A DNA stretch of 18,213 nucleotides from NCBI GenBank assembly GCA_031556405.1, contig JAVBTC010000180.1:1-18213 (forward strand), read 5' to 3'. The first letter of the stretch is position 1; every line of letters starts with the position of its first letter. Shown here piece after piece: positions 1 to 7,604 of the stretch. Under the pieces are notes generated by a model. The model made no database searches. It saw nothing but the letters and a program-made list of their open reading frames with translations, and was not told the origin of the DNA. The position numbers and the translations under genes are program-made. The stretch comes from WQZF01 sp031556405 (GTDB lineage Bacteria; Pseudomonadota; Gammaproteobacteria; Burkholderiales; Rhodocyclaceae).

Positions 1-959
1 TATTTCTGGAACAGCCGGCCAATCGGCTGCATCCGGGTTTTCATCACCGAGTTCTGTAAATCGGAAACGAGCAGATCGAGTTGCGAAACGGCTTGGTCGA
101 GCGCGTGCAAGGTTTCGGGATCGGTTTTGCCGCTGAGAATGTCCGCGCGCAGACTGGTCAGGCGGTTTTTCATCAAACCGATTTCGCCGGAGAGATTCAA
201 TACCTGGTCGAGTCGCGCGGTATCGACACGAATCGTGTTTTCCCGCGCCGCGGCACGTTCTTCGACGCGGCGACCGCCGGGAGCTCCCGATGCCACGGCA
301 CCGGGCTTGTCGGTAGAACGGCGACCGTAAGGTTGCGGTGCGGGCTGGGCCTGTTTTCCGGCCGCAGCCTCGGTGGCGGTAATAATCTCTCCTCGTGCAG
401 CACCCGGCGCTTCGGGCGCGGAACCGGAAGCAGACGAATCTTGTCCGCTGACGGCCGCATGCAATGCTTGCCAGTCTGGCCCGCCGCCCGCTCCCGCGCC
501 GGAAGAAACCCCGGCAGAAGGTTGCGGAGAGGCCGGCGTCGCCGTTACTTCGACCTCAGGCACCGCCTGTTTTTCAACGAAGCGGCGCAATGCCTGCAAA
601 ACCTCCTGTGGCGCCGGCTGCGGCTGTATCCCCTGGGCGAGGTCGCCGAACATGATGCGCACTTCCTTCGTGGCACCGAGGATGATATCCATCAGCTCAG
701 GAGAGAGGTGCAATTCACCGTTGCGCAACTGATCGAAGAGATTTTCGGTCAAGTGACACAGCGTCACCAGTTCGGTCGCGCTCAAAAATCCCGCGCCACC
801 CTTGATGGTATGGAAACCACGGAAAATATCGTTCAAAAGTCCCCGGTCGTCTGGCATTTTTTCAAGGTCGACCAGCTTGTTGTCCACATCCGACAAGAGA
901 TCGTTGGCTTCTTGTAAAAAGTCCTGTAACAGGTCTTCCATTCCGGCGAAATCGCTCAT
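1..959 (-). CDS. cheA: Chemotaxis histidine kinase CheA, N-terminal part (runs off left edge)
   Basis: CheA takes phosphate from ATP on a histidine of its Hpt domain and passes it to CheY; it works in the receptor-CheW array at the inner membrane. The visible 319 residues start with an Hpt (P1) domain carrying HTIKGGAGFL, so the phosphorylated histidine is His50. Residues of about 120-225 form an Ala/Pro/Gly-rich linker, followed by the P3 dimerisation helices (VDTARLDQVLNLSGEIG, then a motif KTRMQPI). The P4 kinase and P5 CheW-like domains would lie beyond the window. I see no folded P2 (CheY-docking) domain between P1 and P3. The ATG at 957-959 has AGGAG upstream on the minus strand, 6 bases away, in the short gap after cheZ. 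It is the last visible gene of the motA-to-cheA transcription unit. The frame is open without a stop to base 1. Confidence 0.95.
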   Translation of the reverse strand, partial: MSDFAGMEDLLQDFLQEANDLLSDVDNKLVDLEKMPDDRGLLNDIFRGFHTIKGGAGFLSATELVTLCHLTENLFDQLRNGELHLSPELMDIILGATKEVRIMFGDLAQGIQPQPAPQEVLQALRRFVEKQAVPEVEVTATPASPQPSAGVSSGAGAGGGPDWQALHAAVSGQDSSASGSAPEAPGAARGEIITATEAAAGKQAQPAPQPYGRRSTDKPGAVASGAPGGRRVEERAAARENTIRVDTARLDQVLNLSGEIGLMKNRLTSLRADILSGKTDPETLHALDQAVSQLDLLVSDLQNSVMKTRMQPIGRLFQK

Positions 960-968
960 TTTTTTCTC

Positions 969-1889
969 CTAGAACCCCAGGCTCTCAAGCAGATCGTCGA
1001 CTTGCTCCTGATTGACCACCACATCGGAACGCCCTTCGGCATTGATCACCGGACCATTCAACAGTCCTTCCAGCGATTCGGTGCGACGTTCGCCCGGTAT
1101 GGTTTCAATCAGCACGTTCATCAATTGTTTTTCAAGATCCTGGGCAAGCGAAATCACTTTCTTGATGACCTGCCCGGTCAGATCCTGAAAATCCTGGGCC
1201 ATCATGATTTCCAGCAACTGCGCCTTGGTATCGCCCGTCTTCTGCGGCAGTTGCTCGCCGAGAAAAGCGCGCGTATCCGCAGCCAGTCTTTTGAACTCAT
1301 CGACATCCGATTTGTTCTCGAATACCCGATCCCAGCGCTCGGCAAGCACCGTGGCATCGCTTTCAAGCGCATCCTGGATCGGATTGGCGATGTCCGTGGC
1401 GTTCAATACCCGGTAAGCCGCCCGTTCGGTCAGGTTGGCGATATAAGACAGACGATCCTTGGCGTCGGCGATCGGCGCGGCGGTTTCCTGCAACAACTTG
1501 TCGTAGCCGAGCTGTCGCAGGGTATCGTGCAACTGCCGCGCCATCTGGCCAACACGATGAAATACCTTTTGCTGCCCTTCCCATGTGTCTTCATCTTGAA
1601 CGTCGGAAGCGTCTGCACCTTCTCTGGCTTTTTCGGCTTCTTGAGCCAAGCTGTCAAAAAGAGCTTCCAATTCATCGGAATCGCCTGCTTTATCCCTATT
1701 CTGCGCAGCGGGGACGGCCGGAGAAGCAGGAACGGAAGCGGCGGGCGCAACCGGCGCGGTGGGAGTCGCCGAAACGGCAGGGGCAGCCGGCGCTGCCTGC
1801 GCTCCACCCTGCGGTTGTGCCGGCGTCGTGTCTTTCCCGGAAGCAATACTCTCGAATAATGCTTCGAGTTCGGCTGAATCTGCGCTCAT
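969..1889 (-). CDS. cheZ: CheY-P phosphatase CheZ with long N-terminal extension
   Basis: CheZ speeds dephosphorylation of CheY-P and so ends the tumble signal. The protein is 306 residues, about 90 longer than the E. coli enzyme. The catalytic helix has MMAQDFQDLTGQVIKK, placing the conserved Asp and Gln (E. coli Asp143 and Gln147) at 236 and 240. The C-terminus NQEQVDDLLESLGF is the classic CheY-binding tail. The extra length is N-terminal: a peptide AELEALFESIA (6-16), an Ala/Pro-rich linker (21-62) and a second copy DELEALFDSLA (72-82). The ATG at 1887-1889 is preferred over the in-frame GTG two codons upstream because a GAGG-type ribosome site fits it. The stop lies 9 bases before cheA, and cheY ends 21 bases upstream, so the three genes are tightly linked. 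Confidence 0.95.
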   Translation of the reverse strand: MSADSAELEALFESIASGKDTTPAQPQGGAQAAPAAPAVSATPTAPVAPAASVPASPAVPAAQNRDKAGDSDELEALFDSLAQEAEKAREGADASDVQDEDTWEGQQKVFHRVGQMARQLHDTLRQLGYDKLLQETAAPIADAKDRLSYIANLTERAAYRVLNATDIANPIQDALESDATVLAERWDRVFENKSDVDEFKRLAADTRAFLGEQLPQKTGDTKAQLLEIMMAQDFQDLTGQVIKKVISLAQDLEKQLMNVLIETIPGERRTESLEGLLNGPVINAEGRSDVVVNQEQVDDLLESLGF

Positions 1890-1910
1890 GGTCACCTCTT
1901 TGAGTTTGCG

Positions 1911-2306
1911 TTAAGCGGGCTTGTCCATCTTCTCGAAGATTTTCTGCAATTTCTCCGAGAGCGTCGCCGAAGTAAAAGGTTTGACGATGTAACCACTGGC
2001 GCCTGCCTGCGCCGCAGCGATGATATTTTCCTTCTTCGCCTCGGCGGTGATCATCAGTACAGGTAAATGTTTGAGATTATCGGTAGCGCGGATCGTCTGC
2101 AGCAGCGTCAAACCGTCCATGTTTGGCATGTTCCAATCGGACACGACGAAGTCGAAACCGCCTCCCTGCAATTTTTGCAGCGCAATCACGCCGTCTTCCG
2201 CTTCGTCGACATTGGTGAAGCCAAGTTCTTTGAGCAGGTTGCGCACGATGCGCCGCATGGTCGAGAAATCATCTACCACCAGAAATTTGATCTTTGGATC
2301 GGGCAT
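1911..2306 (-). CDS. cheY: Chemotaxis response regulator CheY
   Basis: This is a single-domain receiver that, once phosphorylated by CheA, binds FliM at the flagellar switch. It has 131 residues with almost no tail. All key residues fall at E. coli numbering: the acidic pair Asp12-Asp13, phosphoacceptor Asp57 (in VVSDWNMPNMDG), Thr87 (MITAEA), Tyr106 and Lys109 (GYIVKPF). No DNA-binding domain is attached, so it is a motor effector and not a transcription factor. A GGGAG ribosome site precedes the ATG at 2304-2306 by about ten bases. The upstream gene cheV ends 21 bases away and cheZ follows 21 bases after the stop, so it is co-transcribed with its kinase and phosphatase. Confidence 0.97.
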   Translation of the reverse strand: MPDPKIKFLVVDDFSTMRRIVRNLLKELGFTNVDEAEDGVIALQKLQGGGFDFVVSDWNMPNMDGLTLLQTIRATDNLKHLPVLMITAEAKKENIIAAAQAGASGYIVKPFTSATLSEKLQKIFEKMDKPA

Positions 2307-2327
2307 GCTTCGTTACTCCCTGGAATT

Positions 2328-3266
2328 TTATCGTTCAAGCAGCGGACGCAATGTATCGGCCAAGACACCAGCATCAAATTTGGCTACATAGGCGTCGACC
2401 CCCACTTCCTTGCCCATGGCGCGGTTCGCCTCCGAGGAAAGCGAAGAATGCATCACCACGGGAACGCCATCGAAACGCGGATCGCTTTTGATGTGCTTGG
2501 TCAGGACATAACCGTCCATTTCCGGCATCTCGGCATCGACCATGATGATACGGATTTCATCACGTACCGATTTTTTGGTCTGCTGCGCGTGCGCGGCAAT
2601 CGCCTGCAAGCGAGTCCATGCTTCTGCGCCGTTGGTGGCATGCTTGTGCTTGATCCGGAGTTTATCGAGAACCTCGCTGATTTTTCGCCGCGCGACGCTG
2701 GAATCGTCGACGAAAAAGATGGAAGTTTCTTCATCGACCCGCGCCGGTGGAACATCGATGATGACCGCTTCGCCAAAGGCATTGGCGAGAATCTGTTCGA
2801 CATCGAGAATCGAAACCAGATGGGATTCGTCGAGTTCGATCACCGCGGTAATCAGGCCCTGATTGCTGGTAAGCGCGGTTTCAGGTGCCTTGACCCGCTC
2901 CCAGTCGACGCGGATGATGCGGTCGACTTCATGCACCAGAAATCCCAGCGTACGCTTGGAGTATTCGGCGACCATCATCGTCTGCCCCAATGGCTGTGGC
3001 GGACCGTCGAGATCGAGAAACGCGGACAGCGACAGAACGGGGATGACATTGCCGCGCAATGAAATCAGCCCCTCGACGCCTCGCGGCATATTCGGGGTTT
3101 TGGTAATGTGCGGCGTCTGCCCTACTTCGCGCACTTTAAAAACGTTGATTCCGAATGTCTCGCGGGTTCCCAGTGAAAACAGAAGAATTTCCATTTTGTT
3201 GGAACCGGCAAGCCGCGTTCGCGCATCGACACTCTCGAGAAGATTCTTTTTTTCCGACACGTTCAT
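2328..3266 (-). CDS. cheV: CheV coupling protein (CheW-like plus receiver domain), downstream copy
   Basis: CheV proteins link receptors to CheA through a CheW-like domain and carry a phosphorylatable receiver, giving a second adaptation route or a phosphate sink. The protein has 312 residues: a CheW domain at roughly 35-170 (ETFGINVFKVREV, then VEGLISLRGNVIPVL) and a receiver at roughly 180-312 (FFVDDSSVARR, phosphoacceptor Asp244 in VDAEMPEMDGY, Ser-Ser at the switch position in MHSSLS, and Lys in YVAKF). The ATG at 3264-3266 is chosen over an upstream in-frame start because it has an AAGGAA site 8 bases ahead and starts the conserved CheV N-terminus. It is paralogous to the gene immediately upstream (3310-4287) and 43 bases from it. 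Confidence 0.92.
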   Translation of the reverse strand: MNVSEKKNLLESVDARTRLAGSNKMEILLFSLGTRETFGINVFKVREVGQTPHITKTPNMPRGVEGLISLRGNVIPVLSLSAFLDLDGPPQPLGQTMMVAEYSKRTLGFLVHEVDRIIRVDWERVKAPETALTSNQGLITAVIELDESHLVSILDVEQILANAFGEAVIIDVPPARVDEETSIFFVDDSSVARRKISEVLDKLRIKHKHATNGAEAWTRLQAIAAHAQQTKKSVRDEIRIIMVDAEMPEMDGYVLTKHIKSDPRFDGVPVVMHSSLSSEANRAMGKEVGVDAYVAKFDAGVLADTLRPLLER

Positions 3267-3309
3267 AGAATGGGTTCCTTCCGCAGCCGTGATAGTAGCC
3301 CCTGGTTTT

Positions 3310-4287
3310 TCAATCAGCTTGCGCCAAAGCTGGCATATCACCCTTCAACAGGCGACGCGCCAGGGTTTCCGAAAGTTTTTGCGGTTCGAATTTCGCCACA
3401 TATTCATCGACGCCAACCGATTTTCCGAGTTGCTGGTTGGACATTCCGGACAACGACGAATGCATGATCACCGGAATATCGGCGAAACGGGGATCGCTTT
3501 TGATTTTTTTGGTCAGAATGTAGCCGTCCATTTCCGGCATTTCAATATCCGTCAGCACCAGGCTGATCATTTCCGCCGGGGTCTTGTCGACACTCCGTGC
3601 GTAATCCGCCATTTTTTCCAGTTCTTCCCATGCCTGGCGGCCATTGATCGCACCGACATACTTAACCCCCATCGCCTGCAACGTTTTTTCGATCTGTTTT
3701 CTGGCGACACTCGAATCGTCGGCAAAAAATACCGTGCATTCGGGACGGTCGATCGACACCACGCTCCGGTACACGAGATCATCGTCGTCGTAGCGCGTGG
3801 TTTCGGAGAGCACTTTCTCCACATCCATCATCATCACCAGGCGCCCATCGTCCAACTCCGTGACGGCAGTGACCAATCCGCCCATTTCGGCTACCAACAT
3901 TTCCGGCGGAACACGCATCTGGCTCCAATCCAGACGCAGGATGGTATCCACCGCTTCGACCAGGAACCCTTGCGTGTGACCGTTGTACTCCGTAACGATC
4001 ATGATGTCGCGCACCGTATTGGATTTAACCTTGGCATATTTGGCCAGATCGACCACGGGCACCAGAGCCCCCCGCAGACTGACCATGCCTTCGACCGCGA
4101 CCGGCATTTCCGGCGCTGCAGTTATGGTCGGCGTACGCATTACTTCGCGAACCTTGAACACATTGATCCCGAACGTCTCGCGCCGCCCGGTGCGGGCATC
4201 TTCCCCCAACGAGAAAAGAAGAATCTCCAATTTGTTCGTTCCCGCCAACTTGGTGCGGGCATCGATATTTTTCAGTAGTTCCGACAT
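3310..4287 (-). CDS. cheV: CheV coupling protein (CheW-like plus receiver domain), upstream copy
   Basis: This is the second CheV, 325 residues, with the same layout as its downstream neighbour: CheW-like domain (VEGMVSLRGALVPVVDLAKY) then receiver (VFFADDSSVARK, phosphoacceptor Asp247 in LTDIEMPEMDGY, switch Ser pair in MHSSLSG, Lys in YVAKF). Relative to its neighbour it carries about seven extra residues (EDARTGR) in the loop before ETFGINVFKVREV, and a short Ala/Asp tail. The two proteins keep long identical stretches but differ clearly elsewhere, so the duplication is not recent. The ATG at 4285-4287 has a GGAAGG site upstream on the minus strand and is preferred to a TTG six codons earlier. 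It follows cheR after a 207-base gap, the widest inside the block, so a local promoter is possible. Confidence 0.92.
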   Translation of the reverse strand: MSELLKNIDARTKLAGTNKLEILLFSLGEDARTGRRETFGINVFKVREVMRTPTITAAPEMPVAVEGMVSLRGALVPVVDLAKYAKVKSNTVRDIMIVTEYNGHTQGFLVEAVDTILRLDWSQMRVPPEMLVAEMGGLVTAVTELDDGRLVMMMDVEKVLSETTRYDDDDLVYRSVVSIDRPECTVFFADDSSVARKQIEKTLQAMGVKYVGAINGRQAWEELEKMADYARSVDKTPAEMISLVLTDIEMPEMDGYILTKKIKSDPRFADIPVIMHSSLSGMSNQQLGKSVGVDEYVAKFEPQKLSETLARRLLKGDMPALAQAD

Positions 4288-4494
4288 TTTCGTCCCTTCC
4301 TGCAATATGGCTTCTGACCATATCTTAATGTATTGGCGAACGCGATACCATGGCGTTGCCGCATGAGAAACAAGCGTTTATGACATCCTGTCGCCTGGGC
4401 AGGGACCGGAAACTCCGGTTCTCGTCAGTGAGTATAAATTCAGGTTCATGGATATCCACTTGTTTTGTCTGCTAACGTGAATTTTTGCTCTTAT
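4288..4494 (-). promoter_or_regulatory. cheR-cheV intergenic region with possible internal promoter and hairpin
   Basis: This 207-base gap has no gene on either strand that I can support. It contains a minus-strand TATACT (complement of 4431-4436) that could be a -10 box for cheV, but no convincing -35 lies 16-18 bases from it. An inverted repeat ACCGGA-AAC-TCCGGT lies at 4405-4419 and is not followed by a T run on the minus strand, so it is a poor terminator. A perfect 10-base palindrome TGGATATCCA lies at 4449-4458. Together they suggest, but do not show, a regulated break in the operon. Confidence 0.25.
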
Positions 4495-5361
4495 TTAGTG
4501 TTTATTGGAGGTCGCAAGTTCATAAACGGTTTTGCCTCGCGATCGAAATATTTCAGAAGCATGCAAAAAATTCTCCGAATGCCCAACGAACAACAACCCA
4601 TCCGCAGCAAGGAGGGGAGCGAAGCGTTTCAGGATTTTGTATTGCGTTTCTTTATCGAAGTAGATCATTACATTACGGCAAAATATAGCATCAAACGGAC
4701 CGCGCACAGCCCAAACAGGATCAAGCAGATTGAGACGCTGAAAAGTAATCATGCGTCGTAATTCCGGCCGAACCGTAATCTGTCCGTCACGTTCGGATTT
4801 GATGACAAAACGCCGCATCCGTTCCTGGGACAAAGTAAGAGCACGGTCTTGAGCGTAGACTCCTTTATCCGCCGTAGCCAATACCTCCGTATCGAGATCG
4901 GAAGCAGTAATGGCGATTGATGCGTTGAAATTGCCGTACGTTTCGAGAATGCTCATCGCGATCGAATAAGGTTCCTCGCCGGTGGATGCGGCACAACACC
5001 AGATTCTGACCGGCCGTCCCTGTATTTTCTTCAGATGTTCAGCAAGGATAGTGAAATGGTGCGGTTCGCGAAAAAAAGAGGTGAGATTGGTGGTCAGCGC
5101 ATTGATAAAATGCTCCCACTCGGGATTTTTCCCCCTCTCCAGCATATTCAGATAATCAGTGAAATTGTTGATCCCCGTCGCGCGCAGACGACGCGCCAGA
5201 CGCGAATACACCATATCCTGCTTGGCCGGAGAAAGAGAAATACCCGCATGCTGATGAATCAGCTTGCGGACACGTTCGAAATCCCCACTGGAAAAGGGAA
5301 ACTCGCGGGTATTGCTCCTCGCCGGAGTCAAGGGCGGAAGTTGATTTTTCAGATCTGCCAT
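4495..5361 (-). CDS. cheR: Chemoreceptor methyltransferase CheR
   Basis: CheR uses S-adenosylmethionine to methylate glutamates of chemoreceptors, resetting sensitivity. The 288-residue product matches the usual length (E. coli 286). The N-terminal all-alpha domain ends with TTNLTSFFREPHHF; the SAM site is WCCAASTGEEPYSIAM; CRNVMIYFDKETQ and LFVGHSENF are the later family motifs. There is no C-terminal VWRxF-type receptor-tethering segment or TPR domain. The start is the least certain point: ATG at 5359-5361 (MADLKNQ) gives the normal length but has only a weak purine-rich site; an in-frame ATG at 5392-5394 would add 11 residues. motB ends 64 bases upstream. No cheB is present in the window to reverse the methylation. 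Confidence 0.93.
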   Translation of the reverse strand: MADLKNQLPPLTPARSNTREFPFSSGDFERVRKLIHQHAGISLSPAKQDMVYSRLARRLRATGINNFTDYLNMLERGKNPEWEHFINALTTNLTSFFREPHHFTILAEHLKKIQGRPVRIWCCAASTGEEPYSIAMSILETYGNFNASIAITASDLDTEVLATADKGVYAQDRALTLSQERMRRFVIKSERDGQITVRPELRRMITFQRLNLLDPVWAVRGPFDAIFCRNVMIYFDKETQYKILKRFAPLLAADGLLFVGHSENFLHASEIFRSRGKTVYELATSNKH

Positions 5362-5425
5362 GGTGTCTGTTCTCTTTTCCGGGGCGCGGCACATGATTGT
5401 CTCGGGATATTCGTCGAAATTCCCA

Positions 5426-6376
5426 TCAGGGCGCACGCTCCTGCAAGGTCGCCTCCAGTTCGCCATCTGCCCCACTGGTCAGAACAGAGCCATCGGTACT
5501 TTCCTGCAATACCGCATCCTCGGTCTTCTTGTTCATGACGACGATGCTGATCCGGCGGTTGATCGGATCCAAGGGATCGTTCTTGTTGAAAAGCACGGTC
5601 GAGGCCAGGCCAACGACGCGGAGTACCTTCTGTTCATCCATTCCGCCCGTGATCAATTCACGGCGCGAAGCATTTGCACGATTGGTCGAAAGCTCCCAAT
5701 TGGAAAATCCGTGTTCGCCGCCGGCGAACTGTGCCGCGTCGGTATGGCCGGAGAGACTGATCCGGTTGGGTACGGCATTCAGCAATTTGCCGATCTCATG
5801 CAAAATTTCCTTTGTATAAGGTTTCAATTCGGCACTGGACAAATCGAACATCGGCCGATTACGCTCGTCAACGATCTGGATCCTCAAACCCTCCGAGGTA
5901 ATGTCGAGCAGAAGTTGATGTTTGAACTGTCGCAACAACGGGTTTTGATCGATCATATCTTCGATACGCTTTTTGAGATTGGACAGCATCTCGCGTTCCC
6001 GGCGTTCGAATTCCTTGCGCAATTGTTCCTGATTGGCCGCCTTGATGCTCAACGTCTTGGTTGTGGAATCCAGTTCTCCACGCATCTGCTGACCGCTCTG
6101 GCGCGTCAAATCCGTACCGCCGCCCTTGATCACGCTGGAAGAATCGCCAGTCCCGGAACCGCCTTGCAAAGCGACCTTGAGCGGGGTTCTGAAATATTCG
6201 GCAATCCCCTCGAAATCCCCTTTCGCCGTCGAACCGAGCAGCCACATGAGCAAAAAGAAAGCCATCATCGCGGTAACGAAATCGGCATAAGCCAGTTTCC
6301 AGGCACCGCCATGATGTCCATGCGCCGCCTTCTTGATCCGCTTGACGATGATCGGCCGTTGGGAATTGTCACTCAT
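5426..6376 (-). CDS. motB: Flagellar stator protein MotB
   Basis: MotB anchors the stator to peptidoglycan and supplies the proton-binding aspartate of the ion channel. The 316-residue protein has a short basic cytoplasmic start, one membrane segment at about 28-48 with AYADFVTAMMAFFLLMWLL so that the essential aspartate is Asp32 as in E. coli, a plug/linker region, and a C-terminal OmpA-like peptidoglycan domain (ISLSGHTDAAQF, then LSTNRANASRRELI, then INRRISIVV). The AFFLLMWLL segment is typical of proton-driven stators. It starts 64 bases after motA and has only a weak ribosome site, suggesting it depends on motA translation or transcript level. Confidence 0.96.
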   Translation of the reverse strand: MSDNSQRPIIVKRIKKAAHGHHGGAWKLAYADFVTAMMAFFLLMWLLGSTAKGDFEGIAEYFRTPLKVALQGGSGTGDSSSVIKGGGTDLTRQSGQQMRGELDSTTKTLSIKAANQEQLRKEFERREREMLSNLKKRIEDMIDQNPLLRQFKHQLLLDITSEGLRIQIVDERNRPMFDLSSAELKPYTKEILHEIGKLLNAVPNRISLSGHTDAAQFAGGEHGFSNWELSTNRANASRRELITGGMDEQKVLRVVGLASTVLFNKNDPLDPINRRISIVVMNKKTEDAVLQESTDGSVLTSGADGELEATLQERAP

Positions 6377-6440
6377 CGCAAATCACTACCCGTGCTGCGG
6401 CATAACGCCACCGGAAAAAATACGGAAATTGCGGATACAT

Positions 6441-7301
6441 CTATCTTCCCTTGCGAGCCTTGATTTCATCTTCCAGCTCGCGGAAACTCGGGCGTTCGGT
6501 CGAGAAAAGCACCTTGCGTCCGAATTCGATCGCCACCTGTGGTGCATAACCGCTCATGCTGGCCAGAAGCACCACTTTTATGCATTGGTATATTTTGGCC
6601 TCCTCATCGCTCTTGTTTTCGAGCAGCGTTCCCAGCGGCGATACGAATCCATAAGAAATCAGAATCCCGAGAAACGTGCCCACCAGCGCCGCAGCAATCA
6701 ATTTTCCCAGTTCCGCGGGCGGTATGCCCACCGATTCCATGGTGTGAACAACCCCCATAACCGCCGCGACGATACCGAATGCTGGTAATCCGTCTGCAAG
6801 ACGATTGAGCGCGGAGGCAGGAAGATGCGCCTCATGGTGGTGTGTTTCGATTTCGTTATCCATCAAATTTTCGATTTCGAAGGCATTGAGATTGCCACCG
6901 ACCATCATGCGCAAATAGTCGGTCATAAACTCGACTACGTGATGATCCGAAGAAATCACCGGATATTTAGCGAACAAAGGGCTTTGCTCAGGCTGCTCGA
7001 CGTCCGCCTCGATCGACATCAAACCTTCCTTGCGTACTTTGGCGAGAATTTCGAACATCAACGAGAGCAGATCGATAAACAGCGCCTTGGTATATTTCGA
7101 CCCTTTGAACGCCTTCGGCAATGCCTTTAAGGTTGCCTTAAGTACTTTAGGGGGATTAGCGACGAAAAACGCACCGCTCGCCGTGCCGATGATCATTATG
7201 TATTCGGTCGGCTGTACCAGAGAACCGAGATGTCCGCCCGCGAGAAGAAATCCACCGACAACCGCGGCAATGACAACAATGTATCCGATGATGACGAACA
7301 T
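6441..7301 (-). CDS. motA: Flagellar stator protein MotA
   Basis: MotA surrounds MotB in the stator and transmits proton flow to FliG in the rotor. The protein has 286 residues with four predicted membrane segments: two near the N-terminus (about 1-22 and 33-50) and two after residue 165 (DGLPAFGIVAAVMGVVHTM and LIAAALVGTFLGILISYGF). The charged cytoplasmic residues that contact FliG are at E. coli positions, Arg90 and Glu98 (VRKEGLMSIE), and the two functional prolines are present in GLPAFG and FVSPLG. An AAGGACG ribosome site lies just upstream of the ATG at 7299-7301. It is the first gene of the minus-strand motility/chemotaxis unit and is divergent from the Nudix gene. Confidence 0.97.
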   Translation of the reverse strand: MFVIIGYIVVIAAVVGGFLLAGGHLGSLVQPTEYIMIIGTASGAFFVANPPKVLKATLKALPKAFKGSKYTKALFIDLLSLMFEILAKVRKEGLMSIEADVEQPEQSPLFAKYPVISSDHHVVEFMTDYLRMMVGGNLNAFEIENLMDNEIETHHHEAHLPASALNRLADGLPAFGIVAAVMGVVHTMESVGIPPAELGKLIAAALVGTFLGILISYGFVSPLGTLLENKSDEEAKIYQCIKVVLLASMSGYAPQVAIEFGRKVLFSTERPSFRELEDEIKARKGR

Positions 7302-7604
7302 AAACGTCCTTAAGATCTTATGGGCCGTCGTAAAACGACACGCACAAATGCTGAAAATCGTGTTTGCCGTATTCTACCGGCTGCGGAAGATAACGGGAAT
7401 CTTCCCGAGCATGATGTATGATTGATTCGTCACTCTCCCCGTAGCAGCCCCGGAGGCGCATTTTCCACCAGCCGCGCAGCGTGCGCTAAGATGATCGGCC
7501 ATCTGTTCCGTTTGCCTTTCGTTGTCCGTTTCTTCATTTTCACCCGTCCCGTTTTCATTTCCCGGAATCCGTTCCGCCCATCTTTATTGTTTCCGAAAGA
7601 GGCG
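7302..7604. promoter_or_regulatory. motA / Nudix divergent intergenic region with candidate motA promoter
   Basis: This 303-base region separates two divergent genes and holds no gene I can support. Reading on the minus strand, TTCCCG (complement of 7394-7399) and TAGAAT (complement of 7371-7376) are 17 bases apart and could be a weak sigma-70-type promoter for motA. The -35 half lies inside an inverted repeat CGGGAA-TC-TTCCCG at 7394-7407, which could be an operator. A palindrome TAAGATCTTA sits at 7311-7320 next to the motA ribosome site. I could not find a FliA-type (TAAAG...GCCGATAA) or sigma-54-type site. No promoter for the Nudix gene stands out. Confidence 0.3.

Noticed and set aside
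81..917. Plus-strand open frame opposite cheA
   Set aside because: The minus-strand frame encodes a clear Hpt domain and P3 helices; the plus frame is Arg/Gly-rich with no family features.
2863..4278. Long plus-strand open frame of 471 codons opposite the cheV genes
   Set aside because: It is antisense to two well-supported CheV genes, has no recognisable motifs, and is rich in His, Arg and Phe as expected of a mirror frame in GC-rich codons.
4405..4419. ACCGGA-AAC-TCCGGT as terminator of cheR
   Set aside because: It is followed by GC-rich sequence and not a T run on the minus strand, so I do not call it a terminator.
5360..6463. Plus-strand open frame opposite motB and the cheR start
   Set aside because: motB is certain from its channel aspartate and OmpA-like domain; the opposite frame shows no motif.
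7327..7339. GTCGT-AAA-ACGAC inverted repeat upstream of motA
   Set aside because: The stem is only five bases, has no T run and does not match a known operator; it may be chance.
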